DNA of 64,000 nucleotides from Siphonodentalium dalli. Taxonomy: Eukaryota > Mollusca > Scaphopoda > Gadilida > Siphonodentaliidae. Below, piece by piece: positions 35,995-47,880 of this stretch. The stretch is taken from contig CP136064.1 of the NCBI GenBank assembly GCA_032622095.1, forward strand, positions 48,054,073 through 48,118,072. Direction: 5' to 3'. The position numbers and the translations under genes were made by a program. Under the pieces are notes generated by a model, which was not told where the DNA came from, ran no database searches, and saw only the letters and a program-made list of their open reading frames with translations. How positions within the stretch are numbered: the stretch's first letter is position 1; every line of letters begins with the position of its first letter.

Positions 35995-36440
35995 TTTTCG
36001 AAACCGTTCATGGTTGGATTATTATCTGATTGGATTATTTTGAAGCCGTCTAGTCGGAGTGCGTATCATCCTTATTCTGAGTGACAGAGACCAACGAAAC
36101 CGCGAAAATCGTCAAAACTGAAATCTCAGTACAATCTCAAAGATTTAGATTATTTCCTTCTGCAGTGTCGTAAAAATAATAAAATCATTTGTTCTCATCA
36201 ACTGGAAGATAATTGAATATGAAAGTATATCTATTATAACAACTGTGATATAACGTGTTATTTGTTAAGTTATTGATAAATATCAATTATATAGTTCCAG
36301 AGATAAATATGTTTTTGTGTCTCCTGGACAATTTGATTTTCCTGAGGTACGACCTTATAGACATTATAGTCAATAGAGCGATTAGGAATGGGGAAAGTTG
36401 AAATTTCTAAGTATACTAGATGTCAACAAGAGGTATATTT
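35995..36440. other. Intergenic within copy A, no gene recognised
   Basis: AT-rich DNA matching 62161-62610 of copy B. No feature supported. Confidence 0.5.
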
Positions 36441-36975
36441 AAATTAAAATCTAAGATGGCCGAGAGAGAAAAATTATGGCTCCAATCTAGGGGTGACCCC
36501 GAAGTTCCATATATATTAAGTCTGGTGATGATCAGATGAGGGATGTCGTCTGTGTGTGTGCCGAAGGATTTAGTCGTGCTAAGAGTAAACACCAAGATGT
36601 CCGCTGTCGGCCAATTTTTTCAACGAATTCGGGAAAGAAATTGATGGCTCTCATCTAGAGGTCACCCAGAAGATCCATGCGAATTTGATCATTATCGGAT
36701 GAGGGATGTGGTCTGTAGGATGTGCCAAATTATTTAGCCATGTAGAGTGTAAAATCCAAGATGGCCATGTTTTTCATCGAAAAAGTTTGATAGCTCGCAT
36801 GGAGAGGTGATTCTAAACATGTCTGTAAATTTTCAAAATAATTCCCTAATAAATGCGGACTGCATGATGTGCCGATGGATTAAAACATGAAATCCAAGAT
36901 GGCTGTTGGTGGCTATGTTTTTAACGAATTCCGAAAATTATGGCTCCAATCTAAAGGACAATCCTAAGACTGAAA
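36441..36975. repeat. Degenerate tandem repeat with AAATCCAAGATGGC motifs
   Basis: Four diverged units, marked by AAATCTAAGATGGCC (36447), CACCAAGATGTCCGC (36590), AAATCCAAGATGGCC (36751) and AAATCCAAGATGGCT (36890), spaced 139-161 bases. Each has a following ATTATGGCTC or TTGATGGCTC segment. The AAGATGGC cores recall the palindrome's repeats at 17-22 kb. In copy B (62617-63110) a short deletion removes the first core. Confidence 0.7.
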
Positions 36976-37082
36976 TTTGGTATGGTCATGTATTTCGACC
37001 TTCCGGGTAACATGGACTGGGTCATGACTTCAAAATCAATGCAGAACATGGATATGTACATCTATACAATGGGGTCACTTAC

Positions 37083-37132
37083 AACATCATCGTCATCATC
37101 ACCATCATCAACATCCTCATCGTCATTGTTGA

Positions 37133-37173
<41 letters not shown>

Positions 37174-37183
37174 CCCAGCAATG
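37083..37183. repeat. (CAT/TCA)n trinucleotide microsatellite
   Basis: An imperfect then pure ATC repeat tract. Copy B (63241-63331) has a shorter pure run and an 8-9-base insertion, showing slippage since duplication. Confidence 0.95.
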
Positions 37184-37405
37184 TCACATGTTGACGTTAT
37201 GACGTCATATCCTCACGGGCATCGCAGTTCTCAGTAACTACTGGGTGGATCTCATTGAAATTATATAGATTTGAATGTATGGTAGGAATATTAAATATCA
37301 GATAATAAAGGTCAAGGTCGAATATGGTTGGTGTCGTACTATTTGTCTTTGTCATTTGTTATTGCCAATTATGGAGTTAGCCAACGTTTCCCGAGCAACG
37401 CCGTG

Positions 37406-37478
37406 TATGCATATAAGAGAATGCATTGGCACTGGGTTTTCTTTAAATTTCAGGAAGCTCCAGTCATGGAAGGGTTAA
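37406..37478. mobile_element. Right-end fragment of the TTAA hairpin element
   Basis: Reads GCATATAAGAGAATGCATTGG then CAGGAAGCTCCAGTCATGGA and TTAA, matching the right half of the element at 2490-2751. The left end is missing. Duplicated at 63554-63625. Confidence 0.7.
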
Positions 37479-37868
37479 ATTAACGTGCTGCATAAGGTAC
37501 CGGTATATATTCAATCAAAAATTAATGAAATGCTCTTGAACGTAATAACATAGCCTCGAGTTTTATACTTCCGCGATGGTACAAGTGCCGTATAAACAAT
37601 TCCATTAAAACACATGACGTTATGTGTTTATTACACGGCATGTACCCATCCTAGAATCCGTGGATTAAAATTACAGACTTAAAAGGTTTATTTAGGCACA
37701 TACAGGGCTTCTTTTGTCATGTGTGATGATGCTTTTATTTTTAAGTTCCGGTTTCATGGTTGAGGCGAACGTCGTGTGCGAGATGCGTATGGAACGTACA
37801 CGGATTTGTAAATATGGAACAACAATAACACTGTACTTCTAGGAACAATCGTGTAATAAATAGAGGAT

Positions 37869-38018
37869 CTATAACGAGTCCCCAGTTTATAGCGGAATTT
37901 ACAAAACGAGTCCAGTAAATTAGGTCCGGACCGAGCCTTTGTCGAGGTCCAGACTTAATTTACTGGACGAGTTTTGTAAATTCCGCTATAAACTTGGGAC
38001 GAGCTGTAGATTATATTT
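37869..38018. repeat. Long hairpin (about 65-base arms)
   Basis: Left arm 37869-37933 and right arm 37955-38018 are inverted copies with a few mismatches (AGCGGAATTTACAAAACGAG and its complement). Loop about 21 bases. It lies just beyond the last base of copy A that can be aligned with copy B inside the window. Confidence 0.88.
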
Positions 38019-38853
38019 ATTACATGATCTAAAACATACTTAAATTAACAAATTAGACGCGAAACTAACATCAGCTTCTATAAGGCATGCGATGACGTTT
38101 CATGTAACTATGCGTTGTTTGCCCGCGTAAAGAAATAGTCCCAGATAAATAAAGACTCCTTGGCGTATTTAGTGGCATATATTTAATAACATAACTGTTC
38201 AAACTCTTCATTCATTAAGAGTTTGTTGGAAAAATATTGGAAGCGATAGTATTTTGAGACGTAGCGTACGGAATATATACAGACGACAAACCGGAAGTCA
38301 AAGGTCACCTGGCACTATTTCCTGTTATTAAACAAACGTTTAATATCACAATTTATAGAATGGGATAAGGGGAAGATCGTGTAATAAATAATCATATAAC
38401 ACCAAGCAAGAACACTGCAGCCTTGGACATGTTTCAAATCGGATCTTGAACAGTTACAGTTAAATTTTTGCAACTTTTTCCAAAACTTTAGCGGAGCCCA
38501 CAGAGTGTTATTTTCGTACGGAGTATTGGAGTTAATAATCATAGAGTCGACAGTAATGTCCGAATATTTACATGTTGGGCGAAAATGTCTACACGAGTAA
38601 AAAAAAAAAAAAAAAAACAGTAAAAGGCCCAGTGCTATAATAATCGACAACACTTCACATAGGATGTGTTTTTTCTGCTTAGCTATAATTGGATTCTTAT
38701 TAGTAATGCTGTATACTGTATCTCTATTAGTCTGTGGACAGGACCCACTCGTCGGTACCAAATGTCCTGGCAACTCCCCCCCCACCTATATATTTTGAAG
38801 GACATTACAATAGCATGTTTAAACATGCATGATAGCAATTTCAGATTCACAGC
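38019..38853. other. Intergenic, no gene accepted
   Basis: Contains an A-run of about 18 bases at 38600. A minus-strand open frame of 156 codons (38315-38785) crosses it, predicted as a poly-Phe hydrophobic stretch, but it has no ATG before the hydrophobic part and no recognisable domain. Confidence 0.4.
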
Positions 38854-38857
38854 TTAA

Positions 38858-39351
38858 AGGCACGTGAGGCCTTAATTGTCGAAAATATTCATATTTGTTC
38901 CAAACACCGTAAACAGAAAAACATTAAAACGCATACAGTTTCGTTCATATATACCATGACCATCGCGTAAACAGCATGTTATCATAAATACCTACTATAT
39001 TTTAACTAAGCAAGAGCCTGATTGGGTTACAGAGGACAGCACAATGCTACTGGCTAATCACACACAAATTGCATAAACGCTCTTTATTAGTTCCATATCA
39101 GGAATTCACCAACAAAGAACGCTCTTTATGCTTACCATCATAATATAAACAAACACAAGAAAAGTAACTTTTTATGCTTTTGTTTACATAACAATGGTTA
39201 AACATATGAGAATAACATACTGTTTATGCGATATTTCTTATTTATATACGGACAAAGTCTGTCTACATTTTGATGTTCTTTCTGTTTGTGGCGGTCTTTG
39301 ACGGGTGGAAATATTTTCACAGGATACCCACCGCCAAGGCCAACCGTACCT
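38858..39351. mobile_element. TTAA-type MITE, 494 bases, reverse orientation
   Basis: TTAA at 38854-38857 and 39352-39355; begins AGGCACGTGAGGCCTTAA and ends CAAGGCCAACCGTACCT. Same length as the copies at 31107 and 57066 but in the opposite orientation. Confidence 0.9.
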
Positions 39352-41891
39352 TTAATATGGAAAACACGAAAAAATCAATAACATGTTACCTGTTGCTGCT
39401 TTGTGTATTCGAAACGAAAGCGCCATTGCACTCATGTCACGTTTGGATTCTTATTAGTAATAATGTGTCAGTGAACATGTATCTCTATCGGATAGTATAT
39501 TTTCCTGTTCGATATTAAATTCAATCATAAAGACGCCTGCATGTTCACATAATAAAGCATCATTGTGAAGTCAATCTACTACTTGATTGTTATTGATTTG
39601 TATGTTACATGTGTGATTCTGAATAAAACACACATCGATTACTGGGACTCGGGACATAAATCAAAAAGTAAAATGATTATGTTTATTCAGTAAAGAAGAA
39701 TAAAATGATTTATAAAAAATATACTTGTGAAATCTTGTGATAACACCAATTATGATAATAGGAACGAAATGTAAAACTTTGAAAATATGGTTGATGAAGG
39801 TACTGTTCATGACTGAACACTATCAACAGTCGGATACACACATGAGCGGTATATATGTCATACACAGACACACGTTTTACGTATATACACTCAAATCAGC
39901 ATAACGACAATCAAGTCCTTTCGTTAGCTTTGTTGCCACAACATTTCTTTTCAAAGAACATTGAGAATTCAGATGAACAATTGAAGCAATGTTCATTTTT
40001 TGACTCTCAAAAGTGGCAAGCGCTTTCAAGTGATGTTCACGAAACACTCCGATCAGGTGTTTCGAACGGAATAACAAATAATTATGCCAAAATAAGTTAT
40101 TTTCCTAAATTTTATATCCAAGTAGTCAGAAAACATCGTCAATGTTATAAACTAATTGCACACAGCGACTATATTATTGGCGAAACCATTTCCGTAATGT
40201 TTATGTCCAATAATGAGTCCCGAATAAATTAGTAAATATTTACATTAGTTCGTAGTTCAACCGTTGTGTTAAAATAGTACAGTTGATGTGGTTTGAATTT
40301 TCGACAATCTTAGTTCATTGCTACATTCTTCCAATGGGGATAATGCAATAGGTCCACAATATGCCTTTAAATGTTACAAACAATTTCGTAAATCTCACAA
40401 ATGTTTGAGTAAAATTACATATAACCTTCAAATCTCTAACTGAGCCTAGTAACTGATCACTGTGTGTCATGCTCATGAGAACAATTATGTTGATATCAAA
40501 TATGTATACACGAATTTACTTGTATATGGACAGATTACAACGCGCATCTTTGTCGAGAATCTTTTATCAAATGAGTTGCGGGATGGTGTAAGGATCTATT
40601 TCACGTAAGCGGCGCTTTGAGTGAAATGTGATTATGCACCGTCCGCATCGAGTTTGATAAAATATTCTAGATTATGATGCAAGTTGTGTTCTGTATTTAT
40701 TCCACTCCTGTGTGTCGGGTAAGTTTAATCCATGACTGTAACTACCATTGATACTAAAACTAACGTTATCGTGATTTAAATCTGTTGAAAACCGGCAATT
40801 ATCTGCATCGCCCGAAGCGTATTGTTGACGATAGAGGAGTAATGTCGCAAGAGCTATACTCGCCTTTGACATCGTTTAACGGTATACTCGTAGGGTGCTC
40901 ATCTTTAATCTCAAATCGACTCCACCCGCCTCGCATGTGCAATTTGACATATATCAAGATGTTCCACCCACTTTGGAATGTTTAAAACAACCCGAAAGAG
41001 ATCCGTTATTTAGTTGAATATAACGTGACTGCCAATACTGGGGTGAAGGTCGAGTATAGCTCCTGCGACTTTACCCCTCTACCATTATTGACGTTATGTT
41101 CGTCATCGCTCTTTGGAAACAACGTCAACTCGAAGTGGTTCCGGTTTGTATTTCTCGTGTGGTATACAATAATATGTATCCAATGACTTGTATATTCCAA
41201 TGAATACATGTGTCCCACGCCATCGGTGTGAAATAAAAATATAAAACTCCATCACTTAATAAACACCAAGTATTCACCATTCCACAAAACTCTTTTGCTC
41301 CAAACGTACATTTCCAGTTCTCATCCTTGTGAATGGAGTTATCTCTCTTGCACTGTTCACCTACTTTATGTCTGTTCGTTGCACTGCACAACTTGTCTAA
41401 TTGTCAATAATTTTATTTTACATCTGTCAGCTGAACAACGAACACATTACTAAAAAATATTGAAAATAATATTCAGAAGTTATAGATCATTAGCAGCTGT
41501 TTCTGCACCAAGTTGAGACAAATACTTTTTATTTTCCCCATATCAGGCCATATTAGAAATATAGGCCTATATAATGACAACGAACACTATTATTTCACGC
41601 TGAATGAAAACAAATTGAGTCCATTTTTTAGTTTTTGACGGGTATAAGTGATAAAAGTATTTCAGAAATTTGCCTACATATCATGGTCCCCGGAACTGGA
41701 CAGCAATGTGATAAAGGTAAGAATATAATTTGAGGCGTCAAACCTCCAAAATGTTTGAAAATGGCTATAATGGCCATTTGGGACTTGATAATAAACATAC
41801 ATCACATAAATATCACGCATTAATAAATACAGTATTTAAGTCACTATGGGTCCTCGAACATAGTCTTTGTTCAATTCAAATTGAATTCTTA
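39352..41891. other. Intergenic, one unassigned 125-codon ATG frame
   Basis: Mostly gene-free. The plus-strand frame 39855-40232 starts with ATG and is 125 codons long, which is long for this composition, but it has no membrane segment, domain or family resemblance that I recognise and may be chance. 40500-40900 resembles 4300-4850. AATAAA on the minus strand near 41411-41419 is a possible distal poly(A) signal for the oxidase exon at 42414. Confidence 0.35.
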
Positions 41892-41952
41892 TGTGACCCG
41901 CCATATCAAATACAGTCGTAAGTCGGGACTGGATTTGATATAGCGGGTCACA
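41892..41952. mobile_element. 61-base mini-derivative of the TGTGACCC element
   Basis: Only the two inverted ends remain, joined at the AGTCGGGACT centre: TGTGACCCGCCATATCAAAT on the left and TATAGCGGGTCACA on the right, flanked by TA on both sides. All hairpins and the interior are missing, as expected for an internal deletion product. Confidence 0.85.
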
Positions 41953-41987
41953 TATAGGGATTCCACACCATTACGCTCGACTGAATT

Positions 41988-42040
41988 GAATTCATATAGT
42001 TCATAATTCATATAGTTCATAATTCATATAGTTCATTCGC
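41988..42040. repeat. 17-base tandem repeat, three copies
   Basis: AATTCATATAGTTCATA repeated three times, immediately followed by TTCGCG. Confidence 0.85.
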
Positions 42041-42413
42041 GTATACTACAGCTCTGGCAGAGGTGGCAGACATGAAAATAGTTAAAAACAAAACAGTTAG
42101 CGACGTCCATACACGACATGGGATTAAATTATAGGTTGGTTGTGACTTGTGAGTCAATGAGTAATACACAAATTATTCTGCAGGAAAAAAATTCAAGTTA
42201 TCTATTATAAATATATCGATAGCCACCGGCCATGTACCGACGTCCTGTATGAACGAAGAATATTACAATTCGTCAAAAAACTATTGTTAATATTTCATAT
42301 CTCACAGTTGTAACTTACAAACTCGGATGTAAACCATTAGCGACACACTATTAATTAACAGGTAACCCACAATGTATTGCCTTGTCATTCTGGAACACGA
42401 GTCCAGACCAACT

Positions 42414-42620
42414 TCAACACCATGATCTTCCGAATATCTGCTCCAGGTAACTGTTGACAAACATTCCGCAAGGATCCACTCTCGCCTTCCTAATTGCGTC
42501 ATTGAATGATTGTATATTGCTTCCATATACCTCCTTAATGACGTCAGTAATTCCTTCTATGTTGTCGTGACGTTTGGCCCAATGTGGACGAACTTGTTGA
42601 GATCGGAAGTTGTTTACGAA
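42414..42620 (-). CDS. ALO-type (L-gulonolactone oxidase-like) FAD oxidase, last exon
   Basis: The minus-strand terminal exon encodes 68 residues before a stop. It opens after a good acceptor (TTTATTTCCATTGCAG, AG at 42621-42622), in phase 0. The sequence has the C-terminal signature of the D-arabinono/L-gulono-1,4-lactone oxidase (ALO) domain: VRPHWAKRH, then a helix, then ARVDPCGMFVNSYLEQIFG, corresponding to the family's conserved HWAK and LDPxGMFxNxYL motifs at the very end of the protein. These flavoenzymes oxidise an aldonolactone to ascorbate or a relative. Upstream exons should lie at higher coordinates on this strand but were not found, because intervening DNA is repeat-rich. It may be a live gene with long introns or a stranded remnant. 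Confidence 0.75.
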   Translation of the reverse strand, partial: FVNNFRSQQVRPHWAKRHDNIEGITDVIKEVYGSNIQSFNDAIRKARVDPCGMFVNSYLEQIFGRSWC

Positions 42621-43700
42621 CTGCAATGGAAATAAACGTTTAGAAGCTAGCTCTTCATCTCAACGAAACGATTTAGTGTAGACACTATTTGATGTATCCA
42701 AATAGCCACCAAAAAGCATGATAATAAGTATCATTGTACAAGGATAAGGGATCTGACATATAACATACACATGATACAAATACTTATTCTATGGGTCATC
42801 TCCCGAGTTATTACAGTTTCCATTTCGTAGGAGTATAAATTGTTAACATATCCTCGCGCAAATAGGTTCACAATCGACCTAAAATATTCACATATGTGGG
42901 GTCATGTCTCCATTCGGAAGGTTCTCTATTCCGAAGGTTCCCTATTCCAAAGGTTCGCTATTCCGAAAGTTCGCTATTCCATTTTTTTTTTATTCTATTA
43001 TAAACACAGACATTTCCTCCTCGATGGTCTGCGTTACGACTGGGTTAGTACCATACCTGTGGGTGTACTAGCGTGTATGACTCGTGTGTTGGCTGACGTA
43101 AATAGGTATTGAGAAATAACATCATACGTATGATGACATTAAACATGTTATGGGAATCAACGAAGATTGAACGACCACCACGGCGGCGTAAAAATTCGAG
43201 GATTTTTGAGGTAATAAGTTATTATTATACAATTACCGCATTGTTTCGAGGTTGACACGAGAAGTTGTCAACTCGAGGAAGTCAATATTCACCAAGGCCG
43301 TAGGCCGAGGTGAATATTGAAGGATTGTCCACTTATAAACGGACAATCCTTACCTAAAATGGTCATTAATAAATAAATGGAAAATCCAACCACGCGTGGC
43401 ACGCGAGCTTGGGATTGTCCACTAAATGAAGACATGTGTAGCTAATCCTGCATATGTTAGCTTCATATTTAATATGAAGGGCAATAACTCTATATAGAAT
43501 GTTAATTTACTAAATAACGGTGATTTGTATGAGAAGAAGTGTTTTTGACGAAATAACGGAGATATTTGAAGAAGAGTTTTTGACGAAATAACGGAAATAT
43601 TCGAAGAAGTGTTTTAAAGAGCGTTTGATTGGACAAGACGTTGTGACGTTTAACGTCGCTGGGAAAACCTGACCTATTTTCAGGTCTGATAATAAGTTAT
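42621..43700. other. Repeat-rich intergenic or intronic DNA
   Basis: Contains a 17-18-base tandem (GGTTCTCTATTCCGAA type) at about 42919-42981, a T-run, a hairpin TCAATATTCACC...GGTGAATATTGA at 43286-43321 around GGCCGTAGGCC, and reverse-oriented copies of the 35-base repeat at about 43535-43615. If the oxidase exon belongs to a live gene, this is its intron. Confidence 0.5.
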
Positions 43701-43705
43701 GTTAA

Positions 43706-44203
43706 AGGCACGTGAGGCCTTAATTGTCGAAAATATTCATATTTGTTCCAAACACCGTAAACAGAAAAACATTAAAACGCATACAGTTTCGTTCATATAT
43801 ACCATGACCATCGCGTAAACAGCATGTTATCATAAATACCTACTATATTTTACCTAAGCAAGAGCCTGATTGGGTTACAGAGGACAGCACAATGCTAAGT
43901 ACTGGCTAATCACACACAAATGTCATAAACGCTCTTTATTAGTTCCATATCAGGAATTCACCAACAAAGAACGCTCTTTATGTTTACCATCATAATATAA
44001 ACAAACACCAGAAAAGTAACTTTTTATGCTTTTGTTTACATAACAATGGTTAAACATATGAGAATAACATACTGTTTATGCGATATTTCTTATTTATATA
44101 CGGACAAACTCTGTCTACATTTTGATGTTCTTTCTGTTTGTGGCGGTCTTTGACGGGTGGAAATATTTTCACAGGATACCCACCGCCAAGACCAACCGTA
44201 CCT
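43706..44203. mobile_element. TTAA-type MITE, 498 bases
   Basis: TTAA at 43702-43705 and 44204-44207; begins AGGCACGTGAGGCCTTAA and ends CAAGACCAACCGTACCT. Very close to the copy at 38858, with a 4-base net insertion. Confidence 0.9.
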
Positions 44204-44542
44204 TTAACCCCTGAAGTTTTTGACGTCACACAGAACTGATATTAACCTGTTGTTTCATTGATGAGGTGAACATCATTAGATATCTCGATTTTTTCGGTAC
44301 GTTTTAACATAGAAATTGGGAAAGAAACTTATGATCATATAATAAAAGTTATTATGAGTCGATAATGGCACTAAAACTCTCTCGTTTTCAGTTCGTTGTG
44401 AACTCAAAGCGATGCGATTATACGCCGATTATGAATCTAAAACAAATTATATTATAAGCTGATAACGTGCTGATTTTGGAGAGTACATGTTGGAATTGTC
44501 GTCTTCGAATACATACTGTGGTATATACTACGGTATGCATAC

Positions 44543-47500
44543 ATTTACTTTAGAGTAATTAGAGATAAAAGTAACACCCGTGCTGCTATTTCACATTTCA
44601 AGTGATAATGGACAGACCGTGTTTTCATTTCACTTTCGTAGAGTCCCTGTCAGGACTCCGTCCATTCGTCCGTATAGGAACATTTCAAAGTATAGATAAC
44701 TTGGATGTGCATTATTCGATTTATGGTGATAACCCAACTTTAGGAAAAATTAGGCCCACTTACTACGGTTGTTGTCCCTTTAGTCTTACGGTGGTCCCTT
44801 GGTGAACTTTGTATATGTATTTTGCATTGCATGTAACTCCAATGTCAATGGCCAGGTTAACTACTAGTTGAATTGTTAACAGATACCATAATAGATGGAA
44901 GGATACCATAATGCAGCGGATTTTGTCCTTGGAGTTAAGTCAGAGTTAATAAGCTTGTTCGACTTGGAAAATAACAAGGTTTCCCATCTCAGGCTGCAGT
45001 GTGCAACAGATTTAGAATGTTGCTCAAATACCAAAAGTTCAATTTGAATAGATGTTGGCATAGTGATGGAACAACAGATGGGAATGGGATACATCACATA
45101 AGCTACGGGTTTCAGATAACACTATAACGTCTGGCGAATGAAAATCAGCGGCCATCAATCGCGCTTTATATGTTAAAACCCGTTCAAGTTGAATTTTCAT
45201 ATTTTGAATACATTTGGAATAATAATTAAGAGTCATGGGACCCCTGAGTCACTATTTGCGCACGGAGTCAGTGTAATCTTAAACCTCTTGTGGCGATTAA
45301 GATGCGTCCGGCTCAAGCTCTTAGTCGTTCGTCATATGATCTCCGGTTGTTTTACGAAAATTCTTCTGATGGGCGTTCTCGTCAATCAAATCGTTTCCTG
45401 TCGTTAAGAAGAGGACTCCAGATGGGTCGTTATAAGTGGGGTGTTCAGACCATCTCCACATCAGTTGGCGGCTATCTGCTTTGCTATCATGATGTACCCG
45501 CTGCCTGCTGCTCTGGTGGATTTTTTTTGTGGATGTCAAGTCGGTTTGTTGGATGGATCCTAACACGCCATTAGTTCTTGTTTCTTAGCAAGGATGTGGT
45601 TTTCTCTGCTAGTTGTGCGCTCTATATTAAGTCATATCTTCACGAACCGTCATTTGAGGTTTTTTCATCTTTTCGTTTCCTCTTTTTGTTTTGTTTTGTT
45701 CTTGTTCTTGTTTTTGTTTTGCTTTTGTTTCTCTTTTGGTGATCAACGATGGTTTGGCCACTCTGAAAACTGTTGCCTTACTGGAATATTCTGTATAAAT
45801 GATCCGGAGAGTCGAGATTGGATTTTGTTGTACTGTTTTTAATGATAGATGGCATGCTGTGGCCGTCATGTTGAGACATATATTATTTTGCAAGGCTGAC
45901 CTTTTTGCATTCTTTCATATCTTGTCAGGTAATTTGGTGTTATTTGTGAGTGTTGATCTATATATTTCAACTTTACTGATTCACTTATGCCGTGGTCTGC
46001 TCTTGAGTTCAGTACTTGGTCTCATTTTTGGTCACTTGGATTTGTGTCAACGCGTGCTCCCTTATTCATCGGCGTTGCGATGCTAAATAAGACATCACAA
46101 CCTGCTTGAATGAGGGGATACGGTTGTTTTAATCAACATGCGAACGGTCAAAGTCACGGGGAATCCACTGAGTACTGATGTCGCTTGTTTTTATTTGTTT
46201 TACACTGCTGCTTGCAGTGTCAGTTGTGAAGTACATATTCAGTCGCTTCTGTGTCATTTTATGAAGGATCCTTGACATTTTCACGACACACCATACATAT
46301 TAACTTGTACTTTTTGGAAAATAGCAAAGGTCTTTCATCTGCAGTGTGCAACACATTTAGAATGCTGCTACATTTCAAACTGAAATTCGCATATTTCCAA
46401 GCCCAACAAGAGCAGTAACTCTTGTCAGAATGAATAGACTAAAAATGTAATAGCCCTGCGAATCAGCACTTTTCCTCAGGTTCGAACTCCGGCATCGAAT
46501 CGGGGCGCCGATGTCGACATCGAATTTCGAATCGAATTGGCTAGCCGCAAGTGATAAGTATGTTAAAAGAAAATTATATCGCATGTGCAATTTTCGGTTT
46601 TATACGTTATAAGTGTTTCAACTGAGTTTTATTAATTGGAGTAAAATGTTTCATAGTACATTTATCTGTATGCGCAAAACAAGTTATCTAGTTGCAGTTA
46701 ATAATTACTAGTAATTCTCGATCCGGTTTGATATCAATACGCATACTATGCAGACAGATCCATGGCATGATCACGTGATACTAACTAGCGATATATGTAT
46801 ATGTACGTGTACAGCCACAATGCAGTTTGCGAAAATTGGGCACATAAAGATCTGTAACCATCCCGATAACACAAACCAATCATAACATATTAACTTTTGA
46901 ACAGATCTCATACGATCTTTTCGATGGTATACCTGCGTGAACCAACATGTGTGAACGAACCTGTGTGAACCAACCTTTATTATTACGAAATTAGCGTATA
47001 TGGTCCTCAGAATATTCGACTCGTCATTCGATTCATCCAAATTCGGTTAGAACAATTCAGTTTGAAAACGTTCGATTATCACAAAGGTAAATGCCTGGCG
47101 TTATTTTATCATTGTCCACTATTATCTTACATAAATTGTGCCGATGCAGATGGAAACATATCGCAGGATTTGTAAGACATTGTCTGATTAGTGTGGTGCA
47201 GACAACATATATGAGCTCAATGAACCACACAAAACGGCATTACTTTGATATAAAATAGAGTTGTGTTGGCTACCGTGACGTAGAATATATTGTTTAATAC
47301 ACCTATATTACACATGTTGGCAATATTAGTGTGTACAATATATATCAGAAAGCTAATTATATTGAACCATGCAACTGAAATGTAGCAACCAAGCATCATT
47401 TGGCAACGAGATTATATTTTATCAAGGTCACTGTTTCCGATGCAATCAATCATGCGTTCATTTTGCACTGTTGCCTGGTGCGCGATAAAGACAAGCTTTC

Positions 47501-47760
47501 CTGCATGAAAATTACCCTCAGCTGTGGCTTTCTGGCCTTGCCCGATCACTGATGGCGATGTTCGATTCGATGTTCGATTCGATTCGCGAGTATCACTGTG
47601 TACTCGGTTCGATATTCCGTTCGATCGGAAACGAAATATTCACAGGAGCCTATTAGCGTACTACGACAAATATCGTGGATGCATTACTCATATACTTCAT
47701 TATTACTCTAAGAAAATGCTTAGCGCAGTGTCAATGATGGGGACAAATTAGATATTCGAA
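44543..47760. repeat. 3.2-kb tandem duplication, first copy
   Basis: From ATTTACTTTAGAGTAATTAG at 44543 to GGACAAATTAGATATTCGAA at 47760, matched by 47881-51139 in the same orientation with a 120-base spacer. No recognised gene; open frames up to 95 codons are not conserved between the copies. Contains TCGAATC-rich blocks near 46510-46540 and 47550-47630. Could be a duplicated unclassified transposon. Confidence 0.85.
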
Positions 47761-47880
47761 TGAAAGATAATCGACTTAAGTTAGTCAGTTTATAGTAAAT
47801 GTGGTCAACCGTTCACCAGTAAGGTAAGTGAAATCACACGTTTATCAATATAACTCATAACAATTTAGACACGGAATGGA

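Larger units (their letters stand above)
26540..37843. repeat. Segmental duplication, copy A (11.3 kb)
   Basis: Nearly identical, base after base, to 52870-64000. Includes the 3' half of receptor 2, broken receptor 3 and the elements between and beyond. Differences include the 187-base deletion in receptor 3, a retroposon insertion at 28960, microsatellite length, and scattered substitutions. The left boundary falls inside the receptor coding sequence, near the end of the Cys loop. The right end in copy B is cut by the window. Confidence 0.9.

Noticed and set aside
38315-38785. 156-codon minus-strand frame with a hydrophobic segment resembling a signal anchor
   Set aside because: The hydrophobic part comes from an A-run (poly-Phe), there is no ATG before it, and no domain is recognised.
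46470-46500. GGTTCGAACTCC resembling a tRNA B box
   Set aside because: The flanking bases do not form a T stem, no A box or anticodon arm is found upstream, and the duplicate copy has lost the motif.
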